DNA of 64,000 nt from Christensenella minuta (GCF_003628755.1 NZ_CP029256.1:2561585-2625584), one strand, 5' to 3'; positions 26,976 through 35,516 are shown, numbered from the stretch's first letter. Notes: generated from the letters alone by a model not told the origin. A program made the numbers and translations.

Positions 26976-27003
26976 TTGACAAAAAAATACGATATGTTAT
27001 ACT
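26976..27003 (+). promoter_or_regulatory. strong promoter of the leader RNA and ABC operon
   Basis: Consensus TTGACA (26976-26981), 16-bp spacer, TGT-extended TATACT (26998-27003). One of the best promoters in the window. Confidence 0.88.
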
Positions 27004-27008
27004 GTAGT

Positions 27009-27100
27009 TAATCGAATAGAGTCCGGATCGTTCATGGTTGATGATTCGGATCACCGAACATGGTTATGAGTGCCTTTGTTTTTACAAGGGCACTTTTTTT
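27009..27100 (+). ncRNA. terminated leader RNA of the sugar ABC operon (possible ANTAR antitermination target)
   Basis: About 90 nt between a strong promoter and an intrinsic terminator. The first hairpin pairs 27022-27029 with 27043-27050 (one G-T pair), then an internal loop, then a 2-bp stem closing the hexaloop AUGGUU (27034-27039), which has the A1 and G4 that define ANTAR-binding loops. A second AUGGUU at 27060-27065 is flanked by CAC (27052-27054) and GUG (27070-27072), whose pairing would use the first bases of the terminator, but this second stem is weak. It matches no metabolite riboswitch I know. An sRNA or leader role is certain only to the extent of the promoter and terminator. 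Confidence 0.6.
27070..27100 (+). terminator. attenuator/terminator upstream of the ABC operon
   Basis: A 10-bp stem (27070-27079 with 27084-27093, one G-T pair), 4-nt loop and seven Ts. It would stop transcription 170 bp before the binding-protein gene unless read through. No second promoter is obvious in the A+T-rich 27101-27272. Confidence 0.88.
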
Positions 27101-27272
27101 ATTGCAACAATCTAAGCTTTACAAAATTCGTTTTATAACAACAACTGCCGGAAGAGACGCCCATAGGCGGAATGTTAATATGCCGGGAATACAGGATATC
27201 CGTTTTTTCGTAAATTAAAAAAGAACAGTTTCGGGGAGGCCTTCCCCAAAAAAATAAAAGGAGAGAAATATT

Positions 27273-28595
27273 ATGGACAGAAGGAAAAGATTTTTGACAA
27301 TGTTGGTATGCTTTGTGCTCGCCGCCTTTATGCTTACCGCATGCGCCGGGGGCGGTGCGCCCGCCGCAACGGAAAGTGTCGCCGCCGGGCAGGGCGCGGA
27401 GACAGAAACGCCCGCCGCGACGGATACGGCGGAAGCCGGGACCGAAAGCTCGCCGGCGATCCTCACTTCGGCAGACGTAGGCGACGTTTCCGGAATTGAA
27501 GGCTGGGACGGTCCCGTAGAAAGCCAGGTTATGACGGCCGGAGAAGACGGCGACCAGTTTGGCACGGCGGAGTCGACGGTCGTCGTCGGGAAAGGGCCGA
27601 AAGGCGAGGTCTCAACCCCCTGGACGGAAATAGCGCTGACGGATGAGGAAAAGGAGCAAATCAGGAGCGGAAACTATAAAGCGGCGATCTGCTTCCACTA
27701 TACGACGGACGACTGGTACGTAATGCAGCGCAAGGGAATCGAGGAAACGTTTGCAGACCTCGGCATAGAGGTTGTGGCCGTAACGGACGCCGGTTTCTCC
27801 GCGGAACAGCAGGTATCGGATATTGAAAACGTCCTCGAGCTCAATCCGGATATTATCATCAGTATCCCCGTCGATGAAACGTCTACGGCCGTCGCATACC
27901 AGAAGGCCGCCGACGCGGGGGTGAAGCTGGTGTTTATGGACAACTGCCCGAGCAATATGACGGCCGGGAAGGATTATGTCTCCATCGTGGCCGCCGACCG
28001 GTATGGCTGCGGGATGATCTGCGCCGACCTGATGGCCAGGGAGCTTAATTACGAGGGAACCGTCGGGGTGATCTATTACGACGCGGATTTCTTTGTAACG
28101 ACACGCGATTGCGCCGGGTTTGTAGACCGGATGAAGCTGAAATATCCCAATATTGAAATCGTTACGGAGATGGGCTTTGCGGATGCGACGCTCTCCGGCG
28201 AGGTAGCGGACGCAATGCTCGCGCAATATCCGGATATCGACGGTATCTTCGGAAGCTGGGATGTCCCCGCGGAATATATCGCTTCGTCCGCGTCGGCCGT
28301 CGGCAGGGACGACCTGGTCGTAAACTGCGTGGGCCTGGGCACCACCACCGCTTCCATGACGGCCGGGGACGGCATCATTAACACGATCTCCACACAGCGG
28401 CCCTACGACCAGGGCTGCACGGAAGCGCTTCTCGCATGCTATGGCCTGCTTGGGAAGGATGCGCCCGAATACGTAACGGTTCCCGCCCTCGGCGTTACAA
28501 AAGAGGGCAGCGAAAATTCGGCGTCCCTGAAGGATGCGTATCAGCTTTTCTATCAGATCGATACCCTTCCGGATTGGCTGCAGCAACTGATGTAA
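27273..28595 (+). CDS. sugar ABC transporter substrate-binding lipoprotein
   Basis: A 440-residue lipoprotein. The signal peptide ends in lipobox LTAC (Cys24), followed by an Ala/Thr/Glu-rich linker of about 100 residues, longer than usual, and a periplasmic-binding-protein type 1 fold (Peripla_BP_4; AICFHYTTDDWYVMQRKGI, NPDIIISIPVD, VKLVFMDNCP, DIDGIFGSWDVPAEYI). It should catch a sugar or polyol outside the cell and hand it to the permease at 30143-31099. The exact ligand is unknown. It begins 172 bp after the leader terminator and is preceded by AAGGAGAG. Confidence 0.93.
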   Translation: MDRRKRFLTMLVCFVLAAFMLTACAGGGAPAATESVAAGQGAETETPAATDTAEAGTESSPAILTSADVGDVSGIEGWDGPVESQVMTAGEDGDQFGTAESTVVVGKGPKGEVSTPWTEIALTDEEKEQIRSGNYKAAICFHYTTDDWYVMQRKGIEETFADLGIEVVAVTDAGFSAEQQVSDIENVLELNPDIIISIPVDETSTAVAYQKAADAGVKLVFMDNCPSNMTAGKDYVSIVAADRYGCGMICADLMARELNYEGTVGVIYYDADFFVTTRDCAGFVDRMKLKYPNIEIVTEMGFADATLSGEVADAMLAQYPDIDGIFGSWDVPAEYIASSASAVGRDDLVVNCVGLGTTTASMTAGDGIINTISTQRPYDQGCTEALLACYGLLGKDAPEYVTVPALGVTKEGSENSASLKDAYQLFYQIDTLPDWLQQLM

Positions 28596-28608
28596 TTTAA
28601 CTGCATGG

Positions 28609-28638
28609 CTTTAGCGCCCGCAAAGGCGGGCGCTAAAG
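28609..28638 (+). promoter_or_regulatory. intercistronic hairpin after the binding-protein gene
   Basis: Perfect 13-bp stem (28609-28621 with 28626-28638), AAAG loop, no T-run. Such hairpins commonly protect the 3' end of binding-protein mRNA so that more of it is made than of the ATPase and permease. Confidence 0.7.
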
Positions 28639-28662
28639 TCAAAAATGGAGGTGAAGACTGGA

Positions 28663-30180
28663 ATGGGAACGCCCTTATTAAAAGCAAACCATATTACAAA
28701 AGCATTCAATGGAGTTACCGTGCTCGATAATGTGGATTTCTCGGTAGACGAAGGCGAGGTACACGCGCTTGTCGGCGGGAACGGAGCAGGAAAAAGCACG
28801 TTGATGAAGATTATTACAGGCGTATACACGCATGATTCGGGAACGCTGGAGCTCGATGGAAAGCCCCTTTGGTTTAAGGATTACAGCGAAGCCACAAAAA
28901 ATGGCGTCAGGATGATTTTTCAGGAATTAAGCCTGGTGCCCACCATAACCGTCGCACAGAATATTTTCCTGAACCATGAAATCAGCAACAGGGGAAGGCT
29001 GCTGGACTTAAAGAAGATGAACAGGAAAGCCGCGGAAATCCTCGACAGCCTTGGCGTTGAAATCAGCCCTGCAACAATCGTCGGAACCTTAAGCGTTGCG
29101 GAACAGCAGCTCATAGAAATCGCAAAGGCGCTTTCGGAAGAAACAAAAATCCTGGTGATGGATGAACCCACCTCCTCGCTCTCGGAAACAGAGGTAGAAA
29201 CGCTGTTCCGCATCGTAAGGAAGCTGAAGGAGCAGGGCGTGGCAATCGTGTATATATCGCACAGGATGAATGAAATACTGAAAATTGCGGATAAGGTAAC
29301 AATCCTTCGGGATGGACAGCGCATCATCACGGAACAGGCAGAAGTGCTTACCGTTTCCGAGATCATTAAATATATGCTGGATGAACACGCAAAAGACCTG
29401 AAACCGAATGTGAATTATGAAAATATCAGGTATGACCGCTGCGTGCTCGAGATAAAAGGACTTACCGTAAATTCATGGGTGCGGAATATTGATTTCAAGG
29501 TTTATGAAGGCGAGGTCGTAGGATTTGCGGGCCTTATGAACAGCGGCAGGACGGAAATACTGGAAGGAATATTCGGCCTGCGGCATACCGAGTCCGGTGA
29601 AATCCTGGTCGATGGCAGGCAGGTCCCCCTTAACAGGGTGGATGCTTCAATCGGCGCGGGGATGGCGCTCGTTCCGGAAAACAGGCGGGAGGAAGGGCTT
29701 GTGCTCGGACATTCGCTTGAAACCAACATGATCCTGCCGTCTCTCGACCGGCTCAGGAAAAAAGCATTGCTCGACCGTACGAAAATCAGGTCGCTTGTTG
29801 AAGAAAACGTTCAAAAATACAATATAAAAACCGACAGCGTGCACAAGATGATCTCCCAGCTGTCCGGCGGAAACCAGCAAAAGGTTGTATTCGCAAAATG
29901 GCTTTCCACCCAGCCTAAACTGGTGATGTTCGACGAACCGACCATAGGGGTTGATATTGGCGCGAAAACCGAATTTATCGATTTTATCAGGGGATACGTA
30001 GCAGGGGGAAACGCGGCAATATTTGTTTCATCGGAAATATCGGAGCTGGTTGCGGCATGCGACAGGATTTTTATCCTGAACCGGGGCAAAATTTGCGCGG
30101 AGCTTTCGGGCAAGGAGATCGAGAACGAGGAGGTAATTCAAAATGAAATCCAGCAGTACAAGTCTCAAAAAGTCGTTTAA
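28663..30180 (+). CDS. sugar ABC transporter ATP-binding protein (RbsA/MglA type)
   Basis: A 505-residue tandem ATPase. The first half has Walker A GGNGAGKST, Q-loop FQELSL, a signature region LSVAEQQL, Walker B ILVMDEP and H-loop ISHR. In the second half Walker A is degenerate (FAGLMNSGRTE) and the signature LSGGNQQKV with VMFDEPT is intact, the normal asymmetry of ribose-type importers. It powers the permease encoded downstream, with which it overlaps by 38 nt. ATG at 28663 fits GGAGGTG better than ATG at 28645. Its first half is the template that the kinase at 33421-35274 copies in degenerate form. Confidence 0.95.
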   Translation: MGTPLLKANHITKAFNGVTVLDNVDFSVDEGEVHALVGGNGAGKSTLMKIITGVYTHDSGTLELDGKPLWFKDYSEATKNGVRMIFQELSLVPTITVAQNIFLNHEISNRGRLLDLKKMNRKAAEILDSLGVEISPATIVGTLSVAEQQLIEIAKALSEETKILVMDEPTSSLSETEVETLFRIVRKLKEQGVAIVYISHRMNEILKIADKVTILRDGQRIITEQAEVLTVSEIIKYMLDEHAKDLKPNVNYENIRYDRCVLEIKGLTVNSWVRNIDFKVYEGEVVGFAGLMNSGRTEILEGIFGLRHTESGEILVDGRQVPLNRVDASIGAGMALVPENRREEGLVLGHSLETNMILPSLDRLRKKALLDRTKIRSLVEENVQKYNIKTDSVHKMISQLSGGNQQKVVFAKWLSTQPKLVMFDEPTIGVDIGAKTEFIDFIRGYVAGGNAAIFVSSEISELVAACDRIFILNRGKICAELSGKEIENEEVIQNEIQQYKSQKVV

Positions 30181-31099
30181 TTGGAATAAATATATTGTCT
30201 ATATCATTTTTGCCGTAATGTTCATTATTTTCAGCGCGATCCTTGGGACCACCTTCCTTTCGGGAAGCAACGTCCTCAATATCATACGGCAGACGGCGAC
30301 AATCAGCATTATGGCGGTGGGCGGCGTGTTCGTGATCGGCGCGGGCATGATCGACCTTTCCGTCAGCTCCATCGTGCCGCTTTCCTCGCTGATTACGGCG
30401 CTGATCCTTACAAATACGGGAAATATCCCCCTGAGCATCGTCGGCGGGCTTGCGGTCGGCGTGGGAGTCGGCTGGGCCAACGGCTTCCTGATTACGTTTG
30501 CCAAGCTACCCGCGTTTCTCGCGACAATGTGCATGATGGGCGTTATCAAGGGCGTAGCAATGTGGGTTACGAATACGCAGGCCGTACCGACCAATAACCC
30601 GGCGTTTAACTACATCTTTGGCGGCGGGGACGTAGGCCCGGTCCCGGTGCTCATTTTCTGGACGGCGGCGTTTGTGATCGTAGGCTATATTGTCCTGAAC
30701 CGCACCTCGTTCGGGGTCAGGACGCTTGCAATCGGCGGGAATGAAACAGCCGCGAAATTTACCGGAATCAAGGTAGACCGCTATAAAATACTGATTATGA
30801 TGATCAGCGGCGCGTGCGCCGCGGTTGCCGGCATATTATACACGGGCAGGATGCAGGCGGCCCGCTATACCTTTGGCGACGGGGACGAAATGTCGGTCAT
30901 TGCGGCCGTAATCCTCGGAGGGGCAAGCCTATCGGGCGGGACCGGCTCCATGGTGGGGGCGCTTGTGGGGGCGATCCTTATGGGGATGCTCAATAACGCG
31001 CTGCTGCTTTGCGGGTTTGATTCAAGCGTGCAGATGATCCTCAAAGGGATCATCATTATCCTTGCGATTGCGGTCACAAATAAGCTCCAGAAGAGATAA
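30143..31099 (+). CDS. sugar ABC transporter permease (RbsC type)
   Basis: A 318-residue BPD_transp_2 permease with 8-10 transmembrane helices. Family marks include GGVFVIGAGMIDLSVSSI in the third hydrophobic segment, TLAIGGNETAAKFTGIKVDRYKI (the cytoplasmic loop contacting the ATPase) and VIAAVILGGASLSGGTGSM. It forms the membrane channel of the ribose-type importer. The ATG lies inside the end of the ATPase gene with AGGAGG 9 nt upstream. Only one permease gene is present, so it should work as a homodimer. Confidence 0.94.
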   Translation: MKSSSTSLKKSFNWNKYIVYIIFAVMFIIFSAILGTTFLSGSNVLNIIRQTATISIMAVGGVFVIGAGMIDLSVSSIVPLSSLITALILTNTGNIPLSIVGGLAVGVGVGWANGFLITFAKLPAFLATMCMMGVIKGVAMWVTNTQAVPTNNPAFNYIFGGGDVGPVPVLIFWTAAFVIVGYIVLNRTSFGVRTLAIGGNETAAKFTGIKVDRYKILIMMISGACAAVAGILYTGRMQAARYTFGDGDEMSVIAAVILGGASLSGGTGSMVGALVGAILMGMLNNALLLCGFDSSVQMILKGIIIILAIAVTNKLQKR

Positions 31100-31175
31100 G
31101 CATGCCGGATTCGGGCAATATGGCCCGCTCCCGTGCATACCTAACCAAATAAAACAATTAAAGGAGGAAAAGACA

Positions 31176-31598
31176 ATGAAAGAGAAAAAACGGATGTGGA
31201 ACTACAGGGAATTTCCGGAGGACCCGGAGGTAACGGCGCTCATGCCCGGTTTTGAAATCCAGTATATGATTACGGGCGATACGGTGGAAGAAAACGAGCA
31301 TCACTGCGTTTTCGGGCATTGCGTATTCCCGCCGCATTCCATGCACGGCCGCCACGGCCACACGCGCTCCGCGGAAATCATTTACGTCATCCGCGGACAA
31401 GTGACCAGCGGCTATGTGGACGAAAACGGCAACGATGTAGAGGAAATCTGTACGGAAGGCTCGTCTACCTATACGCCCCCAAATGTGACCCACTGGGTTA
31501 ATAACCCGTTTGAAGAGGAAGCGGAATTTGTATTTGTCTATACTTGCGCGCACAGTATTCCCGACAGCGGGTATTATGACGTAAAGACCGAAAAATAG
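31176..31598 (+). CDS. cupin-domain protein
   Basis: A 140-residue single cupin. The first metal motif is HGRHGHTRSAEIIYVIRG (His, His, Glu ligands) and the second is YTPPNVTHWVNN (His). Small cupins of this kind act as sugar isomerases or epimerases, lyases or ligand sensors. AAGGAGG precedes the ATG. It lies between the permease and a dehydrogenase in the same operon, so it probably works on the imported sugar or a product, for example as an isomerase. The reaction cannot be fixed from sequence. Confidence 0.85.
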   Translation: MKEKKRMWNYREFPEDPEVTALMPGFEIQYMITGDTVEENEHHCVFGHCVFPPHSMHGRHGHTRSAEIIYVIRGQVTSGYVDENGNDVEEICTEGSSTYTPPNVTHWVNNPFEEEAEFVFVYTCAHSIPDSGYYDVKTEK

Positions 31599-31611
31599 CG
31601 GAGGGGAAGCA

Positions 31612-32643
31612 ATGAAAGCGGTTAAAATCGTAGGACAGGAAAAAATAGAGGTTGTCGAGACTCCGGTTCCGGAAGTCGGGCCGAACGATGCGCTCGTACG
31701 CCTGAAAGCGACTGCGCTTTGCCGGAGCGACCTTTACAGGTATCACGGTACCACATGCTTTGACGACGACAGCGCAAACACGAATTTCACCCCCGGGCAT
31801 GAACCGTGCGGGATCGTTGAAAAGGTCGGGGACAAGGTCACAAACGTAAAACCGGGCGACCGGGTCGGCTTGTTCATGTTTGTCGGGTGCGGGGAATGCG
31901 AATATTGCCTCCGCGGGGATGAGATGCTGTGCAAACAGTTTGGCTGCATCGGCTTCCAGCGCGACGGCGCGCACGCGGACTACATCGTGCTGCCCGGCGC
32001 AAATTGCCTGAAAATACCGGACGAAATGTCGTTTGTCGCCGCGTCGCTGCTGACGGATGTGGGCGGCGGCCTTTATACGGCGTGCCGGAACCTGGACGTC
32101 AAAGGCGGGAAATACGTCGTCATCGTGGGCGCGGGCCCCATGGGCTGCGGCGGTGTGATGATGGCCAAAGCGTTTGGCGGCAAGGTCATCATTGTGGACG
32201 TGGATTCGGGCCGGCTTGATTTTGCGCGCGGAATCGGCGCGGACTATGCCATAAATCCAAAAGAGGAAGACGTCGAAAAGCGGGTGCTGGAAATCACCCA
32301 CGGACGCGGCGCGGATATCGCCATTGAATGCACGGGAAACGAGGTCGGCGCAAATACCGCCCTTAATGTTGTACGCCCGCTTGGCCGGGTGGGAATCATC
32401 GGCGAAAATTCAAGCTGCACGTTTGATCCGAGCGCGCAGGTAATCCATAAACGGCTGACGATCCTGGGATGCTGGGTGTTCAATAAGAACGATTGGGGAG
32501 AAATTGTGGATTTTGTCCTGGAAAACAATGTTCCAATCGAAAAGCTTGCCACGCACAAATATGGAATCGAAGACGCGGAGGAAGCCTACCGGGTGTTTGA
32601 TTCCCACGGCGCGCAGAAGGTTGTATTTGTCTGGGACGAATAG
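31612..32643 (+). CDS. zinc-dependent MDR dehydrogenase (sorbitol/threonine dehydrogenase type)
   Basis: A 343-residue zinc dehydrogenase. Catalytic zinc ligands are Cys37 and the His63-Glu64 pair (GHEPCG); the structural zinc lobe has Cys93, Cys96, Cys99 and Cys107. The NAD-binding segment is VIVGAGPMGCGG with VDVDSGR, where Asp favours NAD over NADP. It probably oxidises a polyol or sugar brought in by the ABC importer, with whose genes it is cotranscribed, 13 bp after the cupin. Unlike the MDR protein at 13128-14381 it keeps the structural zinc site, so the two belong to different branches. Confidence 0.92.
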   Translation: MKAVKIVGQEKIEVVETPVPEVGPNDALVRLKATALCRSDLYRYHGTTCFDDDSANTNFTPGHEPCGIVEKVGDKVTNVKPGDRVGLFMFVGCGECEYCLRGDEMLCKQFGCIGFQRDGAHADYIVLPGANCLKIPDEMSFVAASLLTDVGGGLYTACRNLDVKGGKYVVIVGAGPMGCGGVMMAKAFGGKVIIVDVDSGRLDFARGIGADYAINPKEEDVEKRVLEITHGRGADIAIECTGNEVGANTALNVVRPLGRVGIIGENSSCTFDPSAQVIHKRLTILGCWVFNKNDWGEIVDFVLENNVPIEKLATHKYGIEDAEEAYRVFDSHGAQKVVFVWDE

Positions 32644-32665
32644 GGGTCCTTTCTACTTAGGTCGG

Positions 32666-32704
32666 GGTAAAAGCGCCTTTTTTGAAAAGGCGCTTTTACC
32701 ATTG
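32666..32704 (+). terminator. terminator of the ABC-cupin-dehydrogenase operon
   Basis: A near-perfect 16-bp stem (32666-32681 with 32685-32700) ending in TTTTACC. Very stable; the T tract lies within the 3' arm. Confidence 0.8.
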
Positions 32705-32738
32705 TTATCCCGTCCCCGGCGTGCCGTCTTTATTTTAA

Positions 32739-32767
32739 TTCGAAGTCCGAAAACAATATGTTATAAT
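32739..32767 (+). promoter_or_regulatory. promoter of the ANTAR regulator-kinase pair
   Basis: TGT-extended TATAAT (32762-32767), with TTCGAA (32739-32744) as a weak -35 box at 17 bp. Confidence 0.65.
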
Positions 32768-32785
32768 TGAATAAACAACACAATC

Positions 32786-32808
32786 CGGCCGTCCGGCCAT
32801 TTTTTTCA
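32786..32808 (+). terminator. possible attenuator in the regulator leader
   Basis: A short G+C-rich stem (GGCC 32787-32790 with GGCC 32795-32798) is followed by A and seven Ts, between the promoter and the start codon of the ANTAR gene. The stem is small, so confidence is modest; if real, it is a natural site for autogenous antitermination. Confidence 0.4.
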
Positions 32809-32828
32809 GGTTGTACAAGGGTGAAATT

Positions 32829-33419
32829 ATGGATAAAGAGAGAGCTTTAAGAATTTATTTGGCAGAAGATGAAAGCATTATTTTGAATTGGATCAAGTCC
32901 GAATTGCTGGATATGGGATATGATGTAATCGGCTGCGCCACCGACGGAAAAACGGCGGTGGCGGAGGTGCTGCGCCTTGAACCCGATATGGTCATCATGG
33001 ATATCAATATGCCCGAAATGGATGGAATTTCCGCCATTGAAAAAATTGTGGAAGCCCGGCTTGTCCCGGTCATTGTGATTACCGGCTATTCGGACCCGGA
33101 ACTGATCGACCGTGCCAATGAAGTCGGCGTTTTCGGCTATCTGATTAAGCCGATCGATATCCACGAGCTATATTCCACCATTAAAATTACGCAGCGCAGG
33201 TTCGAGGAATTCAAAAACGTCCTTTGCAACCTAAAGGATGTGAAAGGGGCGCTCGAGGACAGGAAATATGTTGAAAAGGCAAAGGGAATCCTGATGGACC
33301 GGTTTGGGCTGACGGAAGAACAGGCAATGAAAACGATGCAGAAAAAGAGCAGGAATACCAATAAAAAGCTTGCGCGGGTGGCAAAGGACATCATTGTCTC
33401 GGAGCAGATTTTAAAATAG
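32829..33419 (+). CDS. ANTAR-domain response regulator
   Basis: A 196-residue response regulator. Residues 6-120 are a receiver with acidic pocket AEDE, phosphoacceptor Asp58 (VIMDINMPEMDG) and Lys107 (LIKPID). Residues 130-190 are an ANTAR RNA-binding domain (YVEKAKGILMDRFGLTEEQAM, ending KLARVAKDII). ANTAR proteins such as EutV, AmiR and NasT bind twin hairpins in nascent leaders and prevent terminator formation. Its kinase follows after a single base. The nearest terminated leader is that of the ABC operon at 27009-27100. Confidence 0.95.
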   Translation: MDKERALRIYLAEDESIILNWIKSELLDMGYDVIGCATDGKTAVAEVLRLEPDMVIMDINMPEMDGISAIEKIVEARLVPVIVITGYSDPELIDRANEVGVFGYLIKPIDIHELYSTIKITQRRFEEFKNVLCNLKDVKGALEDRKYVEKAKGILMDRFGLTEEQAMKTMQKKSRNTNKKLARVAKDIIVSEQILK

Positions 33420-33420
33420 T

Positions 33421-35274
33421 ATGGAAAAATACAATTTCAGGATCAGGAACCTGTCGGCCGTCCGGTTCCAAAAACAAATTATAGACCACATTGATTTTGA
33501 CCTGCGGGAAGGCGAAGTCCATACCGTAATCGGCACGACGGCAACGGATGTGTCGGATTTTGTGGATATCCTTGAAGGCGGGAACAGCAACATCAGCGGA
33601 AATATTATTATCGGGGAAAAAGAGTATGACGCGGGAGATATTGGAAAGTGGACAAAGGAAATCGACCATATCCGGCATGAAAATACGCTCTACGATAACC
33701 TTTCCATCGTCCATAATTTATATTTAATCAGCCGTCCTTTTTTCCTGCTCAATAAAAAGAAATACGTAAAGCTGTGCCAGAAGCTCCTGGACCATTTTGA
33801 TATCCATATCGACGCGGAAACCAAGGTCGATATGCTTACGCACGAACAAAAAAATATTATCGAGCTGCTGCGGCTTTACCTTTGTTCCAAAAGCACGATT
33901 GTCCTGCACGAAACCTTGGATTATATGGATTATGCCTACTACCTGAAATTCCAGCAAATCATTTCCAAAATGCAGGGAGAGGGAAAGAGCTTTTTATATG
34001 TCACGTCCAAATTCGAGGATATATTCAAGCTTTCCGACCGGATATCCTTCCTTTCGAAAGGAAGGATATCCGGCACCTATCTTGCGGAGGAAGTGAAAAA
34101 AGACCCGACAAAAACCATGTGCCTGATGTCCGGATGGGAAAATTTCATGGTGGAGGAAAACCAGCACGAGGAAATCCATGAAATGATCGATGCAATTTTC
34201 AAAGGAACGGAGATTCTCACCTCGAGCTATGAATTGCGGGACGTACTCGTATTTATCGCGGATAACCTTGCAAAGCATATACAGGCGAAGCACTGCGTCA
34301 TTTACATTATAGACGAGATGGCGAATAATATTATCGATACGATCAACAACGACGATATCGCCGGAAAGAAATACCGCCTGAAATCGGATTTTGTCGAGCG
34401 GCTGGCAAAATGCGATACAAACAAGTTCTTTTTTGCCAATTGTACGCATGAGGAAAGAAAAAATTACTTTGAAGAGGAAAACGATACGAAGTCGCTGATG
34501 GGCGTGCCCATTATCCATAAGGCAAAAGTTGTCGGGCTGATACAGGTCTCCTACGATAAGTATTATATGTATACGGAAAAAGACCTGATGTATATTGCGA
34601 CCATGAAAAACGAAATTGTGCTGGCAATCGAAAACTCAAGGCTGATGGGAAGGTCCGCGCTGCTCCAGGAAAGCCACCACCGCATCAAAAATAATCTCCA
34701 GATTATTATCAGCCTGCTTTACATGCAGAAGAACAACCTCCGCAAAAGCAAGGAGGCGGAATGGAGCGACGCCATCGATACAACGATTTACCGCATCAAG
34801 AGCATTGCCGCGGTCCACGATATGTTGTCCAATGAAAAAATGAAGAGCAGCATCGTCAACCTGCGGAAAATCATTACAGAGATTGTCAAATTATATAAAA
34901 CGCCGAGAATCAGCCTTGTACTGGAACTGGACGACGCCTTCATGCCTTATAACAAAGCGGCTTCCGCCGCGCTTGTGATTAACGAGCTGATTAACAATTG
35001 TGTCAAACATGCGTTTGGTTCCAGCGGGGAAGGAATCGTCAGGGTAGTGTGCCGGGACGGGGATGAGGAAATCCGGATGTCGGTTATTGACAACGGAAAA
35101 GGCGCCGACGAACAGAAGCTGCACCGAAAAGGAGGGCTTGGGATATCGATTGTGGAATCGATCGTCTCCGGGGATTTCAAAGGAAAAATCGAATACCGTG
35201 TCGACCACGGCACCACCGTAGATATTGTTTTCCCCAAGCATATTATTTATGACGGGGGCGGCCACGGCAAATAA
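33421..35274 (+). CDS. histidine kinase with a pseudo-ABC-ATPase sensor domain (pseudo-RbsA-GAF-HisKA_2-HATPase)
   Basis: A 617-residue soluble kinase. Residues 5-240 align from end to end with the first half of the sugar ABC ATPase at 28663-30180, but every catalytic motif is lost: Walker A is GTTATDVSD (38-46), the Walker B Asp is His163 (IVLHET), the signature is THEQKN and the H-loop His is Ser196. A GAF domain follows (about 260-405), then a HisKA_2 phosphoacceptor region (HHRIKNNLQI) and a HATPase_c domain (NELINNCVKHAF, DNGKG, GGLGISIVES). It should phosphorylate the ANTAR regulator encoded directly upstream. The dead ATPase domain may sense a nucleotide, a sugar or the transporter itself; this is inference. 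Confidence 0.92.
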   Translation: MEKYNFRIRNLSAVRFQKQIIDHIDFDLREGEVHTVIGTTATDVSDFVDILEGGNSNISGNIIIGEKEYDAGDIGKWTKEIDHIRHENTLYDNLSIVHNLYLISRPFFLLNKKKYVKLCQKLLDHFDIHIDAETKVDMLTHEQKNIIELLRLYLCSKSTIVLHETLDYMDYAYYLKFQQIISKMQGEGKSFLYVTSKFEDIFKLSDRISFLSKGRISGTYLAEEVKKDPTKTMCLMSGWENFMVEENQHEEIHEMIDAIFKGTEILTSSYELRDVLVFIADNLAKHIQAKHCVIYIIDEMANNIIDTINNDDIAGKKYRLKSDFVERLAKCDTNKFFFANCTHEERKNYFEEENDTKSLMGVPIIHKAKVVGLIQVSYDKYYMYTEKDLMYIATMKNEIVLAIENSRLMGRSALLQESHHRIKNNLQIIISLLYMQKNNLRKSKEAEWSDAIDTTIYRIKSIAAVHDMLSNEKMKSSIVNLRKIITEIVKLYKTPRISLVLELDDAFMPYNKAASAALVINELINNCVKHAFGSSGEGIVRVVCRDGDEEIRMSVIDNGKGADEQKLHRKGGLGISIVESIVSGDFKGKIEYRVDHGTTVDIVFPKHIIYDGGGHGK

Positions 35275-35516
35275 CGAAGCCCCCGGCAGGCGGTTCAGCA
35301 CAGGATTCGCGCAAACTGCGCGCCATATGCGCGGCGCTGCTCCTTCCTATCCAATATTTTAATGTCACCCGGCGATTCCGCGCAGGCAGGCGCTTTTGGG
35401 CGTGTTTTTGTATCGGGAGGCAAGTCCCGAAAACATTAAAATTCTTTGCGTTGTGTTTCCCGTAAAACCGAATGGTTAAAAAGAAAAGACCATAATTTAC
35501 AGGAGGAACACAAAAA

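Noticed and set aside
27009-27100. Known metabolite riboswitch (purine, SAM, TPP, c-di-GMP, glnA type)
   Set aside because: None of the consensus cores I know is present; only the promoter, hexaloop hairpin and terminator are supported.
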